Both the position numbers and the translations under genes were made by a program. 64,000 nt of DNA from Agaricus subrufescens (Eukaryota; Basidiomycota; Agaricomycetes; Agaricales; Agaricaceae): positions 1,164,233 to 1,228,232 of the forward strand of contig CM057068.1 of assembly GCA_029945375.1 (NCBI GenBank), in the 5' to 3' direction. Below are positions 50,578 through 62,400 of the stretch, in pieces. The first letter of the stretch is position 1. Every line of letters starts with the position of its first letter. Under the pieces are notes generated by a model. That model made no database searches. It saw only the letters and a list, made by a program, of their open reading frames with translations, and had not been told where the DNA came from.

Positions 50578-51572
50578 ATGACCTCGATACCGTCGACGCC
50601 CGTCTCCTGCCGCATACACCCCGAAAGCTACCGGCCGTTAAACTCTTCTCCTCTAGTATCTCCTTCACCATGTCGCCACAAAGAAGTACAGTCTGAGCGT
50701 AGACGCTTACAATTCAAATCTCAAACGCCGACTTCCTCTCTGTTTCGTAATCCATCTCTACCATCCTCTGTACGCTCTTCGAGAACTAGAACAGCCACAC
50801 CCAGCACCCCACACAACAGACGCACTTCTCCCAATGCAGGGCTCTCACGAAGAACGCGAAGTGGACCAGGTGTCACGACCACTCTATCACCCTCCAACAG
50901 TACACCCTCGCCTTTCAGACATACCGAAAACCCACAAAAGCAGCTTCTCCGTGAAAGGCTACAGGCAAAATGCTTGGATCGCGTTGAGAAAGCTAGAGCG
51001 CGTGCTGTCAAGCAACGGAGGTATACAGGTTATAGCGATCGAAGTAGTGATGGATTCGATGAAGAAGATAGGATGGATGAGGAAGAGGAAGAAGATGACG
51101 ATGATATCATGGGGGATGAGGTATCTATATCTCTTTAACTCTCATCTCGGAAGGTGGCTAATGCGTTTTATTATTTTATTCTAGCTCTTTCGACGCATAA
51201 TGGCTCACACTAGTCGGAAATTAGATCACCAATTTCGATTATCATACGCTCAAGAGGTCGGCTCGTCGTTCGATCCAGATATCGAAGACGTTGATGAATG
51301 GGAGAACCTTGTTCAAGGTAGAGCACCACTCTTTCAGGCTCTGAAACTATTATTCATCGTTCTTAGGTGATACACCAACAACCCACCAGGACGCATTACC
51401 CGAGGACGACTTTGACGATGAAGAATTAGAAGCTTATGCAGAAGAGTGTGCTCGACAGGCCGCATTGGATGAGTGGGCTGACATACCTGAGGAAGATTTA
51501 TTTCAATTACCAAGTGATCTTGATGTTCTAGAAGAGAGTCCGAAAGCCGGCGATGATATGGACGTTTCATGA
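50578..51572 (+). CDS. Conserved-looking acidic protein of unknown function; source family of the N4 tail
   Basis: Three exons (50578-51120, 51185-51317, 51367-51572) join in frame to 293 residues. The first 115 residues are Ser/Thr/Pro/Arg-rich and disordered. A basic helix QLLRERLQAKCLDRVEKARA follows, then RRYTGYSDRSSDG and a run of Glu/Asp. Exon 2 encodes LFRRIMAHTSRKLDHQFRLS and EVGSSFDPDIEDVDEWENLV. Exon 3 encodes LPEDDFDDEELEAYAEECAR, QAALDEWADIPEEDLFQLPS and a short tail. The Arg-helix plus acidic D/E-W region faintly recalls RPA-interacting proteins, but I cannot claim that. Exons 2 and 3 meet at a phase-1 intron (G/GT). The end of exon 2 and the start of exon 3 are repeated in NLR N4, and a decayed copy of the exon 1-2 junction lies at 52.3 kb. 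Confidence 0.8.
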
Positions 51573-51644
51573 GTCACATAGATTCTGATATTAAATTTAC
51601 TCTATTCGGATAATTTGCTTTGGGTTCTTTGGGTGTGTAATAAT

Positions 51645-51725
51645 CAGGCTCCTACCCAGCCGACTCACTGCTTCCTAAACGGGCAAAACGTGCGAACTCA
51701 GTCGAGTCGGTTGGGTAGGAGCCTG
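51645..51725. mobile_element. 81-bp MITE with about 26-bp terminal inverted repeats and 9-bp target duplication
   Basis: The left end CAGGCTCCTACCCAGCCGAC is mirrored at the right end (reverse complement CAGGCTCCTACCCAACCGAC), and the inversion continues for several bases with a one-base gap. Flanks TGTAATAAT are identical at 51636-51644 and 51726-51734. The core of about 30 bp has no coding capacity. Unrelated in sequence to the GGGCT elements but with the same duplication length. It lies just downstream of the 50.6-kb gene. Confidence 0.88.
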
Positions 51726-51734
51726 TGTAATAAT

Positions 51735-54008
51735 ACGCTTTTCATCTTATTGTTGACATAAATGTTATCTGACTGGTCTTACAACTTCGGGCCTTTCCAT
51801 ACTATATCTCTAGCTGAAAACTCCTACAACCGTCTTTTAGCTTGAGCTTGTATGATAAAGGCAGCGAAAGTCTTGTGTTCAGCCCGCAGGTCTGGTGCGT
51901 TAGTTGTTCACTGCGGTAACATTTTAGAGAGTTGACTGTAGCCATGCCACTCAACATAAGTGGAACCAACTTCTAAGGTAATCAGTCTGCATGGGAGTGT
52001 GAGTAGTAGAATCTCGTTGAACCACATTCACTGGGAGCTTTGTTAATGAACACTTGCGCGTCGAAACGTGGAGTTGGGAAGTCAAAATAATCCACTAGAT
52101 GTTCCCAGCCAACTCACGTGCGTACGTCCTACATAGCGGACTAGGCCAAACACGAACAAAGTATGGGTTATCTACAAAGGAGTCCTTTCATAAAAGATGA
52201 GAGCAAAGTTGATGTGCTACGCTAAGCTAGGCTAGAGGGCGCAGTACTATCAAGAATCGAAGGTATACAAGTTATAGTGATCGAATTGGTAATGAAAGGG
52301 ACAATGATCAGGAGGATGAGAATGCTATCATGAGATCAGGTACCGGTACCCATACGATTTCTAGACTCAAGCAAACAGCCGTTTGCATGTTAATCTTCTC
52401 TCCTAGCTCTCGTCGGGTCATAGCCCAGATAGGTTGAAGCACTAGTCAAGTTTCTCATAACCCTAAGGAGTCGGCTCTTCTTACAACACAAATAACAAAG
52501 ACATTGACAAATATTGAACCTTATGCAAGGCACTGTAACCGCCGTTTGGCAAACAAAACAGGAGGATGCCGTTCGGCAGACCTCGAGAGGGAGGTACAAG
52601 ATAGATATCTATGGATTTGAAAGCTGTATTCAAAGCAAAGCGAACAATCAAACTGATCAAAGCTCGCCGCAATCAGACCCTGGTCGATTCCACTCTAGGC
52701 CCACCCCCCCGGCGTGGTCTCTTTCGTCTTTTTTAAAGTGATTCCGCTAGACAGGACAGCCTACCTCCTTCCCAGCAGTTTCACTCTACATTTCATTCTA
52801 CTGGTATGCAATCCCATTGACGCTGAGTGGACCTGAGCAAGAATGCGAAATGATAGAAATTCCAGCCACCGGTCTGGACTTTGGCAGCATGTCAAAAAAA
52901 TTGAAACTAGCTTTCCTGATCATGCTAAATCATCTTACGGCGTTTGCTTCTTCTAACCGAACCGGATATTATTAGTTCGGAGAATCATTCATACCCTTGT
53001 GAATGTCTTATACCTCCGATCAATTGGGCTCGGCCCCCAGCACAGCCGGTTGTACACTCTACCCGACATAAAGCAAAGTGGAAAAACAAGAAAGTCTGAT
53101 CAGGTGGGTCCGGAAGGAAAAAGCTCAGACCATGCCCTTAGAACAAGTGAACGTAATGGATTCGACTCCTCCTTGTATATTATATGTATACAATACAAAA
53201 GGAAATAACAATGGAAGTATACTTAAGTACTTCTCTTCGGTTCAGGGTTGAACATCACCGCGGATTTGACGAGGCGAATCTAGTTGAAGCTTGGTTGATC
53301 AAACCACTCGAAAAAGATGCATTGTTACCAGGACGAGTTGAAGCAACAAGACGCATGGATAAAACCATGCAGGAAGGAGAATGGCAATACGATTTGATAA
53401 TGCAAAAATGTAGAAACATATCTAAAAGAGAAATTTGCGCACAACATTGGGGGTAGACTTTTGGAGTGGGAGCAAGGTGGCGGGGGCGTTCCAATACCAT
53501 ACGTAAGTCAGTGCAACGAGACTGACTTCAGATGTGGCATGTTCCACACCTGAACATGATTTCGGTTGAGTTGAAACGAAATTAGTATCCAAAAAAGGTT
53601 GTCTTCATAGATTAAAGATACCGAATATGGAGGGAGGGGTCTGCAAGCCGTGTTCACTATTCCATTTTTTCCATTCCAGCGCTACGAATCAGGCTCTAAT
53701 ACTATAGAAAACATGACTGCCTCAAATGAAATGCAAGTTCGCGTTTCATTGTTCAACAGAGTCGAGCACAAAAATCAACAGAGGACTGGGAAGTAATACG
53801 ATTTTCAACATTCTGACATCTTCTCAAGTTTGACACCTTCGGACGCCTCATACTAGAAGCTAGCTAGAAGCCATATGCTTTTGACTGCTCTCGTTGACTT
53901 AGCTCGGTTAGTGACTACTAAAGCTGTAGATGATAATTGACTACCAGTTGAGGACTAGCAGACTTGTAGAGATCAAAAATCTTACGCAACTGAGGACCTC
54001 TCCCTATG
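51735..54008. other. Intergenic between the 50.6-kb gene and hydrophobin B
   Basis: Holds the relic at 52.25-52.44 kb and hydrophobin B upstream sequence. A 90-codon frame at 53184-53456 has reasonable amino acid composition but no recognisable domain or splice partners. Confidence 0.4.
52245..52437 (+). pseudogene. Decayed partial copy of the 50.6-kb gene
   Basis: The stretch aligns at DNA level with 51005-51200: AAGAATCGAAGGTATACAAG parallels AAGCAACGGAGGTATACAGG, followed by a shrunken acidic run, a lost donor region and an intron-like end TCTCCTAGCTCT next to CGTCGGGTCATAGC, matching TTCTAGCTCT and CGACGCATAATGGC. Frameshifts and missing flanks make it non-coding. It shows that this gene family duplicates locally. 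Confidence 0.7.
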
Positions 54009-54020
54009 TATAAAAGGGCC
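54009..54020 (+). promoter_or_regulatory. TATA box and conserved core promoter of hydrophobin B
   Basis: TATAAAAGGGCCAACCTTTC followed by CAGCTCAAT, about 90-100 bp before the ATG. The same block with two substitutions precedes hydrophobin A. Confidence 0.8.
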
Positions 54021-54109
54021 AACCTTTCCAGCTCAATCCCCATCGCAAAACATCTTTCCTAGTTGTTTACAGCTCTCATTTACACACACTCTCTTCTAAA
54101 CCACTCGAG

Positions 54110-54579
54110 ATGTACTCCAAACTCGCTCTTTTCGCTGCCTCCGCTTTCGCTCTCGGTGCTATGGCCGCTCCTGGAGTTCCCGCCCCCGCTGGTGGTAATC
54201 CTCCTCCTCCTGCCCCAGTCTCCCAGTGCAATACTGGTACAATTCGGTGCTGTCAGTGGTTTTTCGAAGCTCGCTGCATATCTAAAAGACTAACGCTTAA
54301 TCAACCATCAAGGCGAATCCGTTCAGGACTCCACGGCCCCGGAGGCCAAAAGTATTCTTTCTGGACTAGTCAATGTTTTGGTAGGACCGGTGCTTGGCCC
54401 AGTTGGCATCAACTGTTTATCCGTCGTTGGTGGTAACAGCTGTACCGCTCAAAATGCCTGCTGCACTGGCAACCACTTCGGTGAGTTCTGGTCGATACTG
54501 ACAATCAAGGATAAACTCATTTAGATTACCAGAGGGCCTCATTACCATTGCCTGTTCGCCCATCAACATCGGCCTCTAA
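54110..54579 (+). CDS. Class I hydrophobin, copy B
   Basis: A secreted surface-coating protein. Signal peptide MYSKLALFAASAFALGAMAA, then a Pro/Gly-rich spacer slightly longer than in copy A. Two introns: a first donor GTCAGT after the Cys2 codon, as in copy A, and a second that must end at ATTACCAG (not at the earlier TTTAG) to keep the frame EGLITIACSPINIGL. The result is 118 residues with cysteines at 40, 47, 48, 82, 91, 97, 98 and 111 (C-X6-CC-X33-C-X8-C-X5-CC-X12-C), class I spacing. The shared GGNSCTAQ and CCTGN blocks and the common promoter show it is a paralogue of copy A, 25 kb away and in opposite orientation. Confidence 0.93.
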
Positions 54580-55611
54580 ATGGTTGGATTGAGCGTTGGG
54601 TAGTTGCGATGCTTTGTCCCATATATACCCTCATGTTACCTATATGTTGCTATCAGACCATCATTGCTTTGTGTGCCTACCAATTGGCAAACGGTCGACG
54701 TGAATCACTCTGTTACCCTCCTCGACTATGGACAACCGGACAAGCTAACCTGATTAACATTTTTTAAATTTTATTCGAAACTGCTTCGGCGGTCGAGCAC
54801 ATTTGATCGATTTTTTTAATCTTATCTATGTGCCGTTTTAGGCCTCTCTACTCTCCATGTTCAAGATGCTCAATCAGCCCCACCGTCACTACACTTTTCT
54901 TAGCCCCTCACTAGAGTCTGACTCATATATATCATGTACGTTCTCCCAACACACTTCACGGCTCGCCAAAAGTTCTGCACAAAGAAGGTAGTATACATTT
55001 ATTGTACACGCCAATCTGATACATTTCATTTTCTCATTATCATCTTTGGTACTCTTCGATATATAATCATGAATATGAGACGAATCTCGCCTCCTTATTA
55101 TCAAACCTGAGTAAAATCATTCGAAAATCGCCTGCAGGCAACTCGGACGTCAAATGACGTATATAGGTCCTAATTCGGACACACCGGATGAAAAATTAAA
55201 ATCAACGTAATCAATCTTAGCCTTCTGTTCTCAAAGGCACTGACATCGCTATTGATCCGGTAAAGGAACAATCCATCCGCATGTTGATTTAAAGCAAAGT
55301 CTAATCCAAACAACGTGACCTACCCAAAGGAGCTACCCCACACATAAGTGGTTTGTCTGTAGTTTAAGTTTATAAAATGAGAATTCAAGTTTGCGCCGCA
55401 GACAGTCACTGACTATGGATGCGATAGAGTGACAGACCAGTCGAATAAAATTCGGTATACGATGTCGACAGTATGAACGCGCATCATATCACGAAAGAAC
55501 TTATGAAAGAACTGAGGGCAAATTTGATATTAAATTCTATGTTAATTCAGCGCCCATATCATCAAGATCCCCTGACAATTAAGTGTTCTTCAGGTACATG
55601 AACCCTTCAAC
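54580..55611. other. Convergent intergenic region
   Basis: About 1 kb of 3' sequence between hydrophobin B and the N4 tail. Nothing recognised. Confidence 0.4.
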
Positions 55612-56110
55612 TCAACACCGCCTGACAAGAGCGCACTGTCCTACATGAGCCTCCAGTTCTTCCTCGCCAAAATCTTCTTCAGGTAACACGTCCTGTTCAA
55701 GCGTTCGTGAATCACCTAGAAAGTATATTAAATATCAATTTATTACAGCATTAGTGGTGAATCACAATACCTCGCACAAAACTCTCCCATTCATCGATGT
55801 CATCAACATCTGGATCGAAGGATGAGCCGACCTCCTCAGTATATGATAATTGAAAATAGTGGTTGGACAACTGTAATAGATCTTCTTCAGTTATATTAAC
55901 CAGTGCGTCTAATGCGGCCAGTCGAGCACACTCTTCTGCACAGGCTTCTATCTCTTCACCATCAGAATCGTCTTCAGGTAATACTCCTTGTTGAAGTGTT
56001 CGCAAATCACCTAAAAAGCATTCAATTCTTACTTTATCACGCATTCAGCGAAAAAGTATGTTACCTCGCATTAAGTTTTCCCATTCAACGATATCCTCAA
56101 TCTCTCCACT
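55612..56110 (-). repeat. Two tandem copies of a phase-1 exon segment shared with the 50.6-kb gene
   Basis: Each unit is a WE-x2-hydrophobic-x-G end of an exon, a short intron with G/GT phase, and a start of the next exon coding LPEDD/LPEED then E/D-rich helix. Unit 1 covers about 56110-55840 (VEWENLMRG to EEDLLQLSN), unit 2 about 55840-55612 (EVGSSFDPD to the stop). The gene at 50578 has one such unit (51240-51530). Splice sites fall at the same place in all three. Confidence 0.8.
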
Positions 56111-58641
56111 TGCAACGTCATCTTTGTCTTTGTCTTCCCCATCCTCTTCATCTTCGTCGATGTAGCGATCTGCCACATAAAAGTAATATATCCAGTCTGA
56201 TACGTTGTCATCAGGATCAACAAATCGAAATTCGACCAAACGGTATGAAGGTATAAGTTCAAGAACGGTGACGAGATGTCCCGGACACAACCTCTCGAAC
56301 TGGCGGCCAAATCGTTCAAAACAATGACAGCATAAGCCATCAAAGTACGTTGACCAGTTTTGCACCGGGCCTTCCCAAGTTCCCTCTCTCTCATGCTAAA
56401 AAGTACCAGGATAAGACTCTGATTCTGGAAATCCGTGATTCAGACTTACGTCGCAAAGTGTATTCCATGGATAAGGGTGTTGAACCATCGGGCCACGAAA
56501 CTGCAATTGTATATAATCAAGCGCGATTGTCTCATATTCAATTTTGTCCAGCGTAACCTGCTTGAGCATGCCACTCTCCAAGAGCTCACGACGCCGACAT
56601 TGATTCTTAGACACATGTTCAGTATCATAAGTATAAGAGGACTCGTTGGAACTCACAAATGCAAAGTCTTGCACGCTTCCAAAAGGGAAGACTTGAGGTA
56701 GGTAAGTAAAACATGTAGTCAATACACGTATGCATAACAGGTTCCGGAAGACAACAGCCTTGTCGATGGTCCCTTTTACAAGCGTCTGCACAGCTAGGCG
56801 GAACATATGTAATCGTAATCTACGATCATCATATGTTTGCTCTGACCATGAAACGACGATGTCTTCACCCGTCCCAGGGCCATTTTTGAGACGACCCCAG
56901 TCAACGCTCAAGTCATAAGCATCGTCCACGTGAACGCCATCAGGACCCTGTTCGAGGATTCTCAGCGCACTGAGGTACATGAGCTGTTCAGCTTCGGAAT
57001 CAAAATCTTGGGAGAATCCAGATCGTTCAAAGTCGCATAGATAGTCGAGGAATGATTTATGAAAGAATTGAAGACTATCCTTTGCAGCTTCGGAAGGTCT
57101 AGGCACGATAGCGACGGAACGAATGTGGTGTATAGCGCCATAGGCAGTGTTTCGTGATATTGCTAAAATGTTGCCGAGAAGCTGAAAGGAAGGCGCTCTT
57201 GAGAGTTCGATACCGCTTAGAAGGAGCAGTTTTCTAGTATCGGCCATGACGTTGTCAGGAATCTTCGACATTATATGCGAGTACAGTGCATCAAGGTGCT
57301 CCATTGGATGGTTTCTTCCCCATACATTTCTACTTGTACCTGTCTCAATGAGCTCCAGTACATCGCCAAGCAGTCGATCTGGGTCGCCGCAGTCGGGGTC
57401 ACTGATGTACTTCACCACCGTCGAGGCATACGCAAATAGCCCACCCGAAGCATTTGCAATTTTACGTAGACTGCTCTCTGATGGCCAATCCGGTAATTCT
57501 TGGAGCGTGATTGATTGCATTTGGACCTCCCGGAACTTATCGCGGAAGTAGCGTCTAACATCGTCGCACGCATCAGCAGAATCCACTGGAACATCCTCCT
57601 TTTCATACGAGTATGCGACTTTGGGCTGAGAAAAGAATGATGTGATATGGGGCTCGGGGCGACTCGCAATCATCCACAGGATGGAAGAGGTAGGGTAAGT
57701 GATGCAACAATCTGAAATAAGGCTGAGGAGCTCCTTTTGTATTGAGACATCAACACATTCGTCAAGGCCATCGATAATAATCAGCACGCATGGGTAAGAA
57801 TTTGCGACACGCCGGTGAATGAGTGGTTCCACAATAAACGTATTGAACTGCTTTGACAGTGATTTCTGAAGGAGGGATGGATCGCGTGTGACCTCACGCT
57901 GAACGAAGAGACGATAGGGCTCGAGTTTGGCTGCTAGTTGATAGGCAATAGTCGTGATTGTTTTTGTTCCATCCTGGCGTCCATTGGTAGAAAAGAAGAT
58001 CGTGGCACCCATAGTTTCAGAAAGAACATCGGATTCATCGTGAGCAATAGATTGCATGATGGCCGATTTCCCAACCCCTGCGGAGCCTACCACCCATCGT
58101 AGCTTGGGACGACCGTCACGGTTAAGAATGAAGTCTTGACATCGTTTAATGATTTCCAATCTGGTTCCGGGGTGGCATCGTAAGGGCATATGACGATCAG
58201 AAGAATCGAACTCTGCTCCTTTGATTGTCTGTTCAAGAAAGAAGGCCATGACTAGAGAGAATCGGGCTGTTGGTAGGTGCACGTCAGGAGGACGGAAGGA
58301 TACTCACAACTGTCTGAGCTGCCGCTGTTGTTGACAAAAACAGAATCGTTGATGATAAAATCATGCGCGTGGTTGAAGAAACCTGAGCTTGCGTTCTGCC
58401 AGCGAAACGGAAGTTCGTTCGGATGCGGCTAGGGATGCTTCAGATCGATGACAAGCAGGGTGAAATAGAATTTTACGAGGGGTGGTTGAGACGTTGAACC
58501 TTGCTGTTCAAACAGGGCTCTAGGTTGTGCACCTTCTCCCAAAAAATGTTGAGGATTGGGGTAGTCGCCATGGAATGGCGCGAGATGCTGGAGGTAAAGC
58601 GGCTCTTGCTGGTCAACCGATTGAGTGGAATAATCCTGCAT
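55612..58641 (-). CDS. N4: chimeric NACHT NLR-like protein with a grafted C-terminal tail
   Basis: The start is taken at 58641, but sequence up to about 58840 contains frameshifted N-terminal family blocks (LVLLSATE), so the full N-terminus looks eroded. Exons: 58641-58477, 58428-58308 (motif GFFNHAHDFIINDSVFVNN), a NACHT exon from about 58251 to 56657 (GSAGVGKS, VLIIIDGLDEC, ASRPEP), a middle exon (RRRELLESGMLKQVTL), then the C-terminal domain CCHCFERFGRQF (first His replaced), PGHLVTVLELIP and VEFRFVDPDDNVSDWIYYF. The acidic linker DEDEEDGEDKDKDD then runs into EIEDIVEWENLMRG; phase-1 introns lead to VLPEDDSDGEEIEACAEECA, then EVGSSFDPDVDDIDEWESFV and VLPEEDFGEEELEAHVG before the stop at 55612. 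This tail is homologous to exons 2-3 of the gene at 50578 and remains in frame through two introns. The 51-nt intron before RRRELLE has no stop. Confidence 0.82.
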
Positions 58642-59467
58642 GCGTGGACAGTGGTAATGGTCTAGTTCGTAGGAGGTTGTAATGCCAATGGGAGCACCAG
58701 GTTATTGTATTCAGGCCAAAGTGGTTGTTGGATGGGAAGGTGCTCTCTGTGGCCGACAGAAGAACCAGGGCGCTTTTTGTGACACTGCATGCTCCTGAAT
58801 CGGACAAACAAACCGTCAAACAAGCTTGGGCACTGACACCGCACTAGGTTTGTTTTGTCATCCTGTCATATCACTATTCAACGCGCGGGAGGAGGCCCAG
58901 TAGGAGTTGGTCATACTGAGGTTTGTTCCCCCTAGGGATTGTCGGCCATCCTGCTATTCCTATAAAAGTTGGTCGGCAGGCCAAGTTGTGGTGATGCGCC
59001 AGAGTGATGGGCCATCAGTGCGCGAGTTGTGTTCGGTAAGCCGGCAAGCCATGCCGATCTCTATGTGCAAGAATCAGCGAGAACCACGATTTGCTCTTTC
59101 ACCGCTTCACAGTACATCCATCTCCATTGCCCCAAAATGTCTACACTACACTCAATCGTAGTTGGCAGATCTTATGTATTCACCAGATCATCCCAAGGAG
59201 GCTCTATCTGCTCGTCAGTGTATACAGTTCAAATCTTGCGTACACAAACTTGCAATCATATCCGCTTATTCCTCTCCGACTCGTCCTCAAATCGAATGAT
59301 CTTCGAGAAACGCGAAGCCTACTGGCTACTACTACCATCTTAGCATGCTTGAGTGGAACATTCTATTCATCATTAGCCCAAACACACTTTATCTTGATCA
59401 ACCCTTTTAACAAAACGTATCATGCGAGGGAGAGTAGGATATTTCCTTATTTTGAATACTAATCCTC
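58642..59467. other. N4 upstream and N5 downstream region
   Basis: Up to about 58840 it carries decayed N4 5' coding sequence. The stretch just before 59467 is nearly the same as that before 63292 (3' flank of N6), a trace of tandem duplication. Confidence 0.5.
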
Positions 59468-62400
59468 CTAATCATCGTCATCTTCATCCTCATAATCCTC
59501 TTCTTCTTCTTCCTCCTCCTCCTCGTCCTCGTCCTCTTCTTCCTCGTCATCCCCGTCATCATCTTCCTCGTCATCCTCATTAACATATCTCGCATCCAGA
59601 AAAATGTGATATGTCCAATCCGACACACCATCATCAGGATCAACAAATTGAAGTTCCACTATGGATTCTGTAGGGGTGAGGTCAAGAACCGTAACAAGAT
59701 GACCCCGTTGCCTCGTTTCAAGATGATGGAAAAATCGTTTGCGGCAATAGGCGCAACGCCTCTTCCCACCATCCGAAGCTTTGAACTCCAACGGGGTTGA
59801 CCAATCTTGGCTCTGATCTTCCCAGCTTCCGTATCTTTCATGCTAAGAATGCAGATGAGATTATGGAAACCTAGCGCTCAATAATTGTTAAACGTACTCT
59901 GCAATTTGCATTCCATGCGTTAGATTGCTCAACTGTTGGACTTCTGAAACGCAAGCGCAAAGGATTGTCGCAGGTCATACCACGAGTTATCGTGGGCAGC
60001 GGAACCTGCTTGAGGATGCCATGTTCCAGGAACTCACGTCTCCGGCGTTCATGCTGACACATAAGTTTAGTAGAGTATGTAGGGAGGGGCCTATTACAAC
60101 TCACAAAAGTAAAGTTCCGCACAGCATCATACGGGAATCTCGAAGGGAGTCGAGTGAAACATGTAGTCAATGGACGTATGTGCAGCAGACTCTCAAAGTC
60201 CTTTTCGTCGTTTCGGAACCCCAGCAAAAGTGCGCAGACTGCTTGGCAGAACAAACCGAACCGCAATGCACATTCATCATCCTCCGGTTCTAGCCATGAA
60301 AGAGAAATGCTTTCACCAGTCCCAGGTCCATTTTTGAGCTCACCACTGTTGAAACGGAAGAGACTATCCTCATCATCCGTGGCGACACCATCAGGTGCCT
60401 GTTCAAGAACCCTCAGGGCAGCATTGTAAAAGAGTTGATTAGCTTCGGAATCAAAGTCGCGAGAGAATCCGGATCGTTCAAAATCGTGTAAGTAGTCGTA
60501 GAACGATTTGTGGAAAAACTCAAGTCTACCCTTTGCAGCTTCGGTTGGTCTAGGTACTTTGGCGATAGCACGGATATGATGAGTGGCACTGTAGGCAGTG
60601 TTTTCTCCCATCTTCAACATATTACAGACAAGCAGAAATGGAGGCGGGCCCAAGATATGGATAGTCTCGCCCTTAGTTGACAGGAGTAGTTTTCGAGTAT
60701 CGGGCATGACGTTAGCAGGAATCTTGGACATGATATGCGAATATAATGCATCAAGCTGCGCCATCGGATGATTTCTTCCCCATCTATTCTCCCTGGAACC
60801 TGATTCAATAACTGTCACCACATCCTGAAGTAGCCGAACCGGGTTGCCATATTCAGGGTCACCAATGTACCGCACCACCGTCGAAGCGTATGCTAACAGG
60901 CCACCTGAAGCATCCGCAACTTTCAGGTAATCATCCTGCGGCGGCCACTGTGGCAAATGTTGGAGTGTAATTGATTCCAACTGGATCTCGCGAAATTTGT
61001 CTCGGAGGTAGTGCTTGACATCTTCCCTCGCCTCATCAGTATCCACCAAAATTTCCTCCTTCTCATATGCAAACGCGATGTCAGGTCGAGAGAAGAATGA
61101 TGTGATGTGAGGCTCCGGACGGCTCGCAATCACCCAGACAATGGGAGAAGTAGGGTATTTGATGCAGAAATCTGAAATAAGACCAAGAAGCTCCTTTTGC
61201 ACTGAGATTTCGCCGCATTCATCAAGGCCATCAATGATGATGAGCAGCCGAGTGGAATGATCCAAGATGCGTTGGTGAATGAATGGTTCAATGATAAAAT
61301 TTTTGAATTGCGTTGCAAGTGATTTCTGAAGTAAAGATGGATTGTCTGTGACCTTGCGTTGGACAAAGAGTCGATAAGGCCTAATTTTGACCGCTAGCTG
61401 GTAGGCGATAGTGGTGATGGCTTTTCTTCCGTCTTGCCGCCCGTTTATGGAAAAGAAGATTGTCGCACCCACAATGACATCGGAAAGGACATCAAATTCA
61501 TCATGCGCAACGGACTGCATGATGGCCGACTTTCCTACACCTGCAGAGCCCACGACCCATCGTAGTCTAGGGCGGCCCTCACGGTTGAGAACGAAGTCTT
61601 GACATCGTTTGATGATGTTCACTCTAGTTCCGGGGTGACATCGCAATGGCATATGACGATCAGAAGAGTCGAATTCTGCTCCTTTTATTGTCGTCTCGAG
61701 GAGTGAAGCCATGACTATAAGATAACAACATTGGTAAATGTATGTCAATAAAGCGGAATACTACCTACAGTTGTCCGAGCTATTGTCAACAAAGATTGGA
61801 TGATTTATGACAAAGTCATGAGCTTGATTGAAGGAACCTGCGCTCGTGACTTGCAGGCGAGATGAAGATTCCCCTAGACGCGGCTAGGAATGGTTCAGAT
61901 GGATTACAAGGGACGTTACTCCAAACTCACATAGGGTGAATGGGGCGGTGAATGCTGTAGTCCGAGCAGCACCTCATCTCGCGACGCATTTCCTGCCTGA
62001 TGGTACTGATAGCTAGTGAGGTGGCTACGATCATGCAAAGGATGGGGCTGCACAACAGAATGTGCAATATGCGGATGCGTATGCTGGTGGAAAATTGCTG
62101 CGTCGATATGAGTGTGAGTTGCCTGTGAGAGGGCCGTAGCATTACGTTCACATTGAAGGGGAGGGTGGACGGGAGAGTGGTCCCTGCGGTCGTCCAGTCT
62201 GGATCTTGAAGACTGTGGTCGGTTTAGATTGGGCATTGGCGGCACATCGATGGGAATTGGAGTGTCAGCTACACATCCGGCTTGCGACGGAACTGAGGAC
62301 TGGTAGTCAGCAACAGCCATCGAGATAATCACAGGAAGAGGGCGCCGTGGGGGTGTCTCACCTGCAGTGAAGGCGGAAGTACTGTCGACCATGAGTCGAC

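Noticed and set aside
52063..52125. Imperfect inverted repeat CGTGGAGTTGGGAA ... TTCCCAGCCAACTCACG
   Set aside because: The arms pair poorly and no flanking duplication was found, so it is not called as an element.
53184..53456. A 90-codon plus-strand frame with protein-like composition
   Set aside because: No start context, domain, paralogue or splice partners were recognised, so it is not called as a gene.
59407..59646. Met/Lys/Arg-rich minus-strand frame, and similar frames at 63105-63545
   Set aside because: They are off-frame translations of the Glu/Asp-rich tails of N5 and N6.
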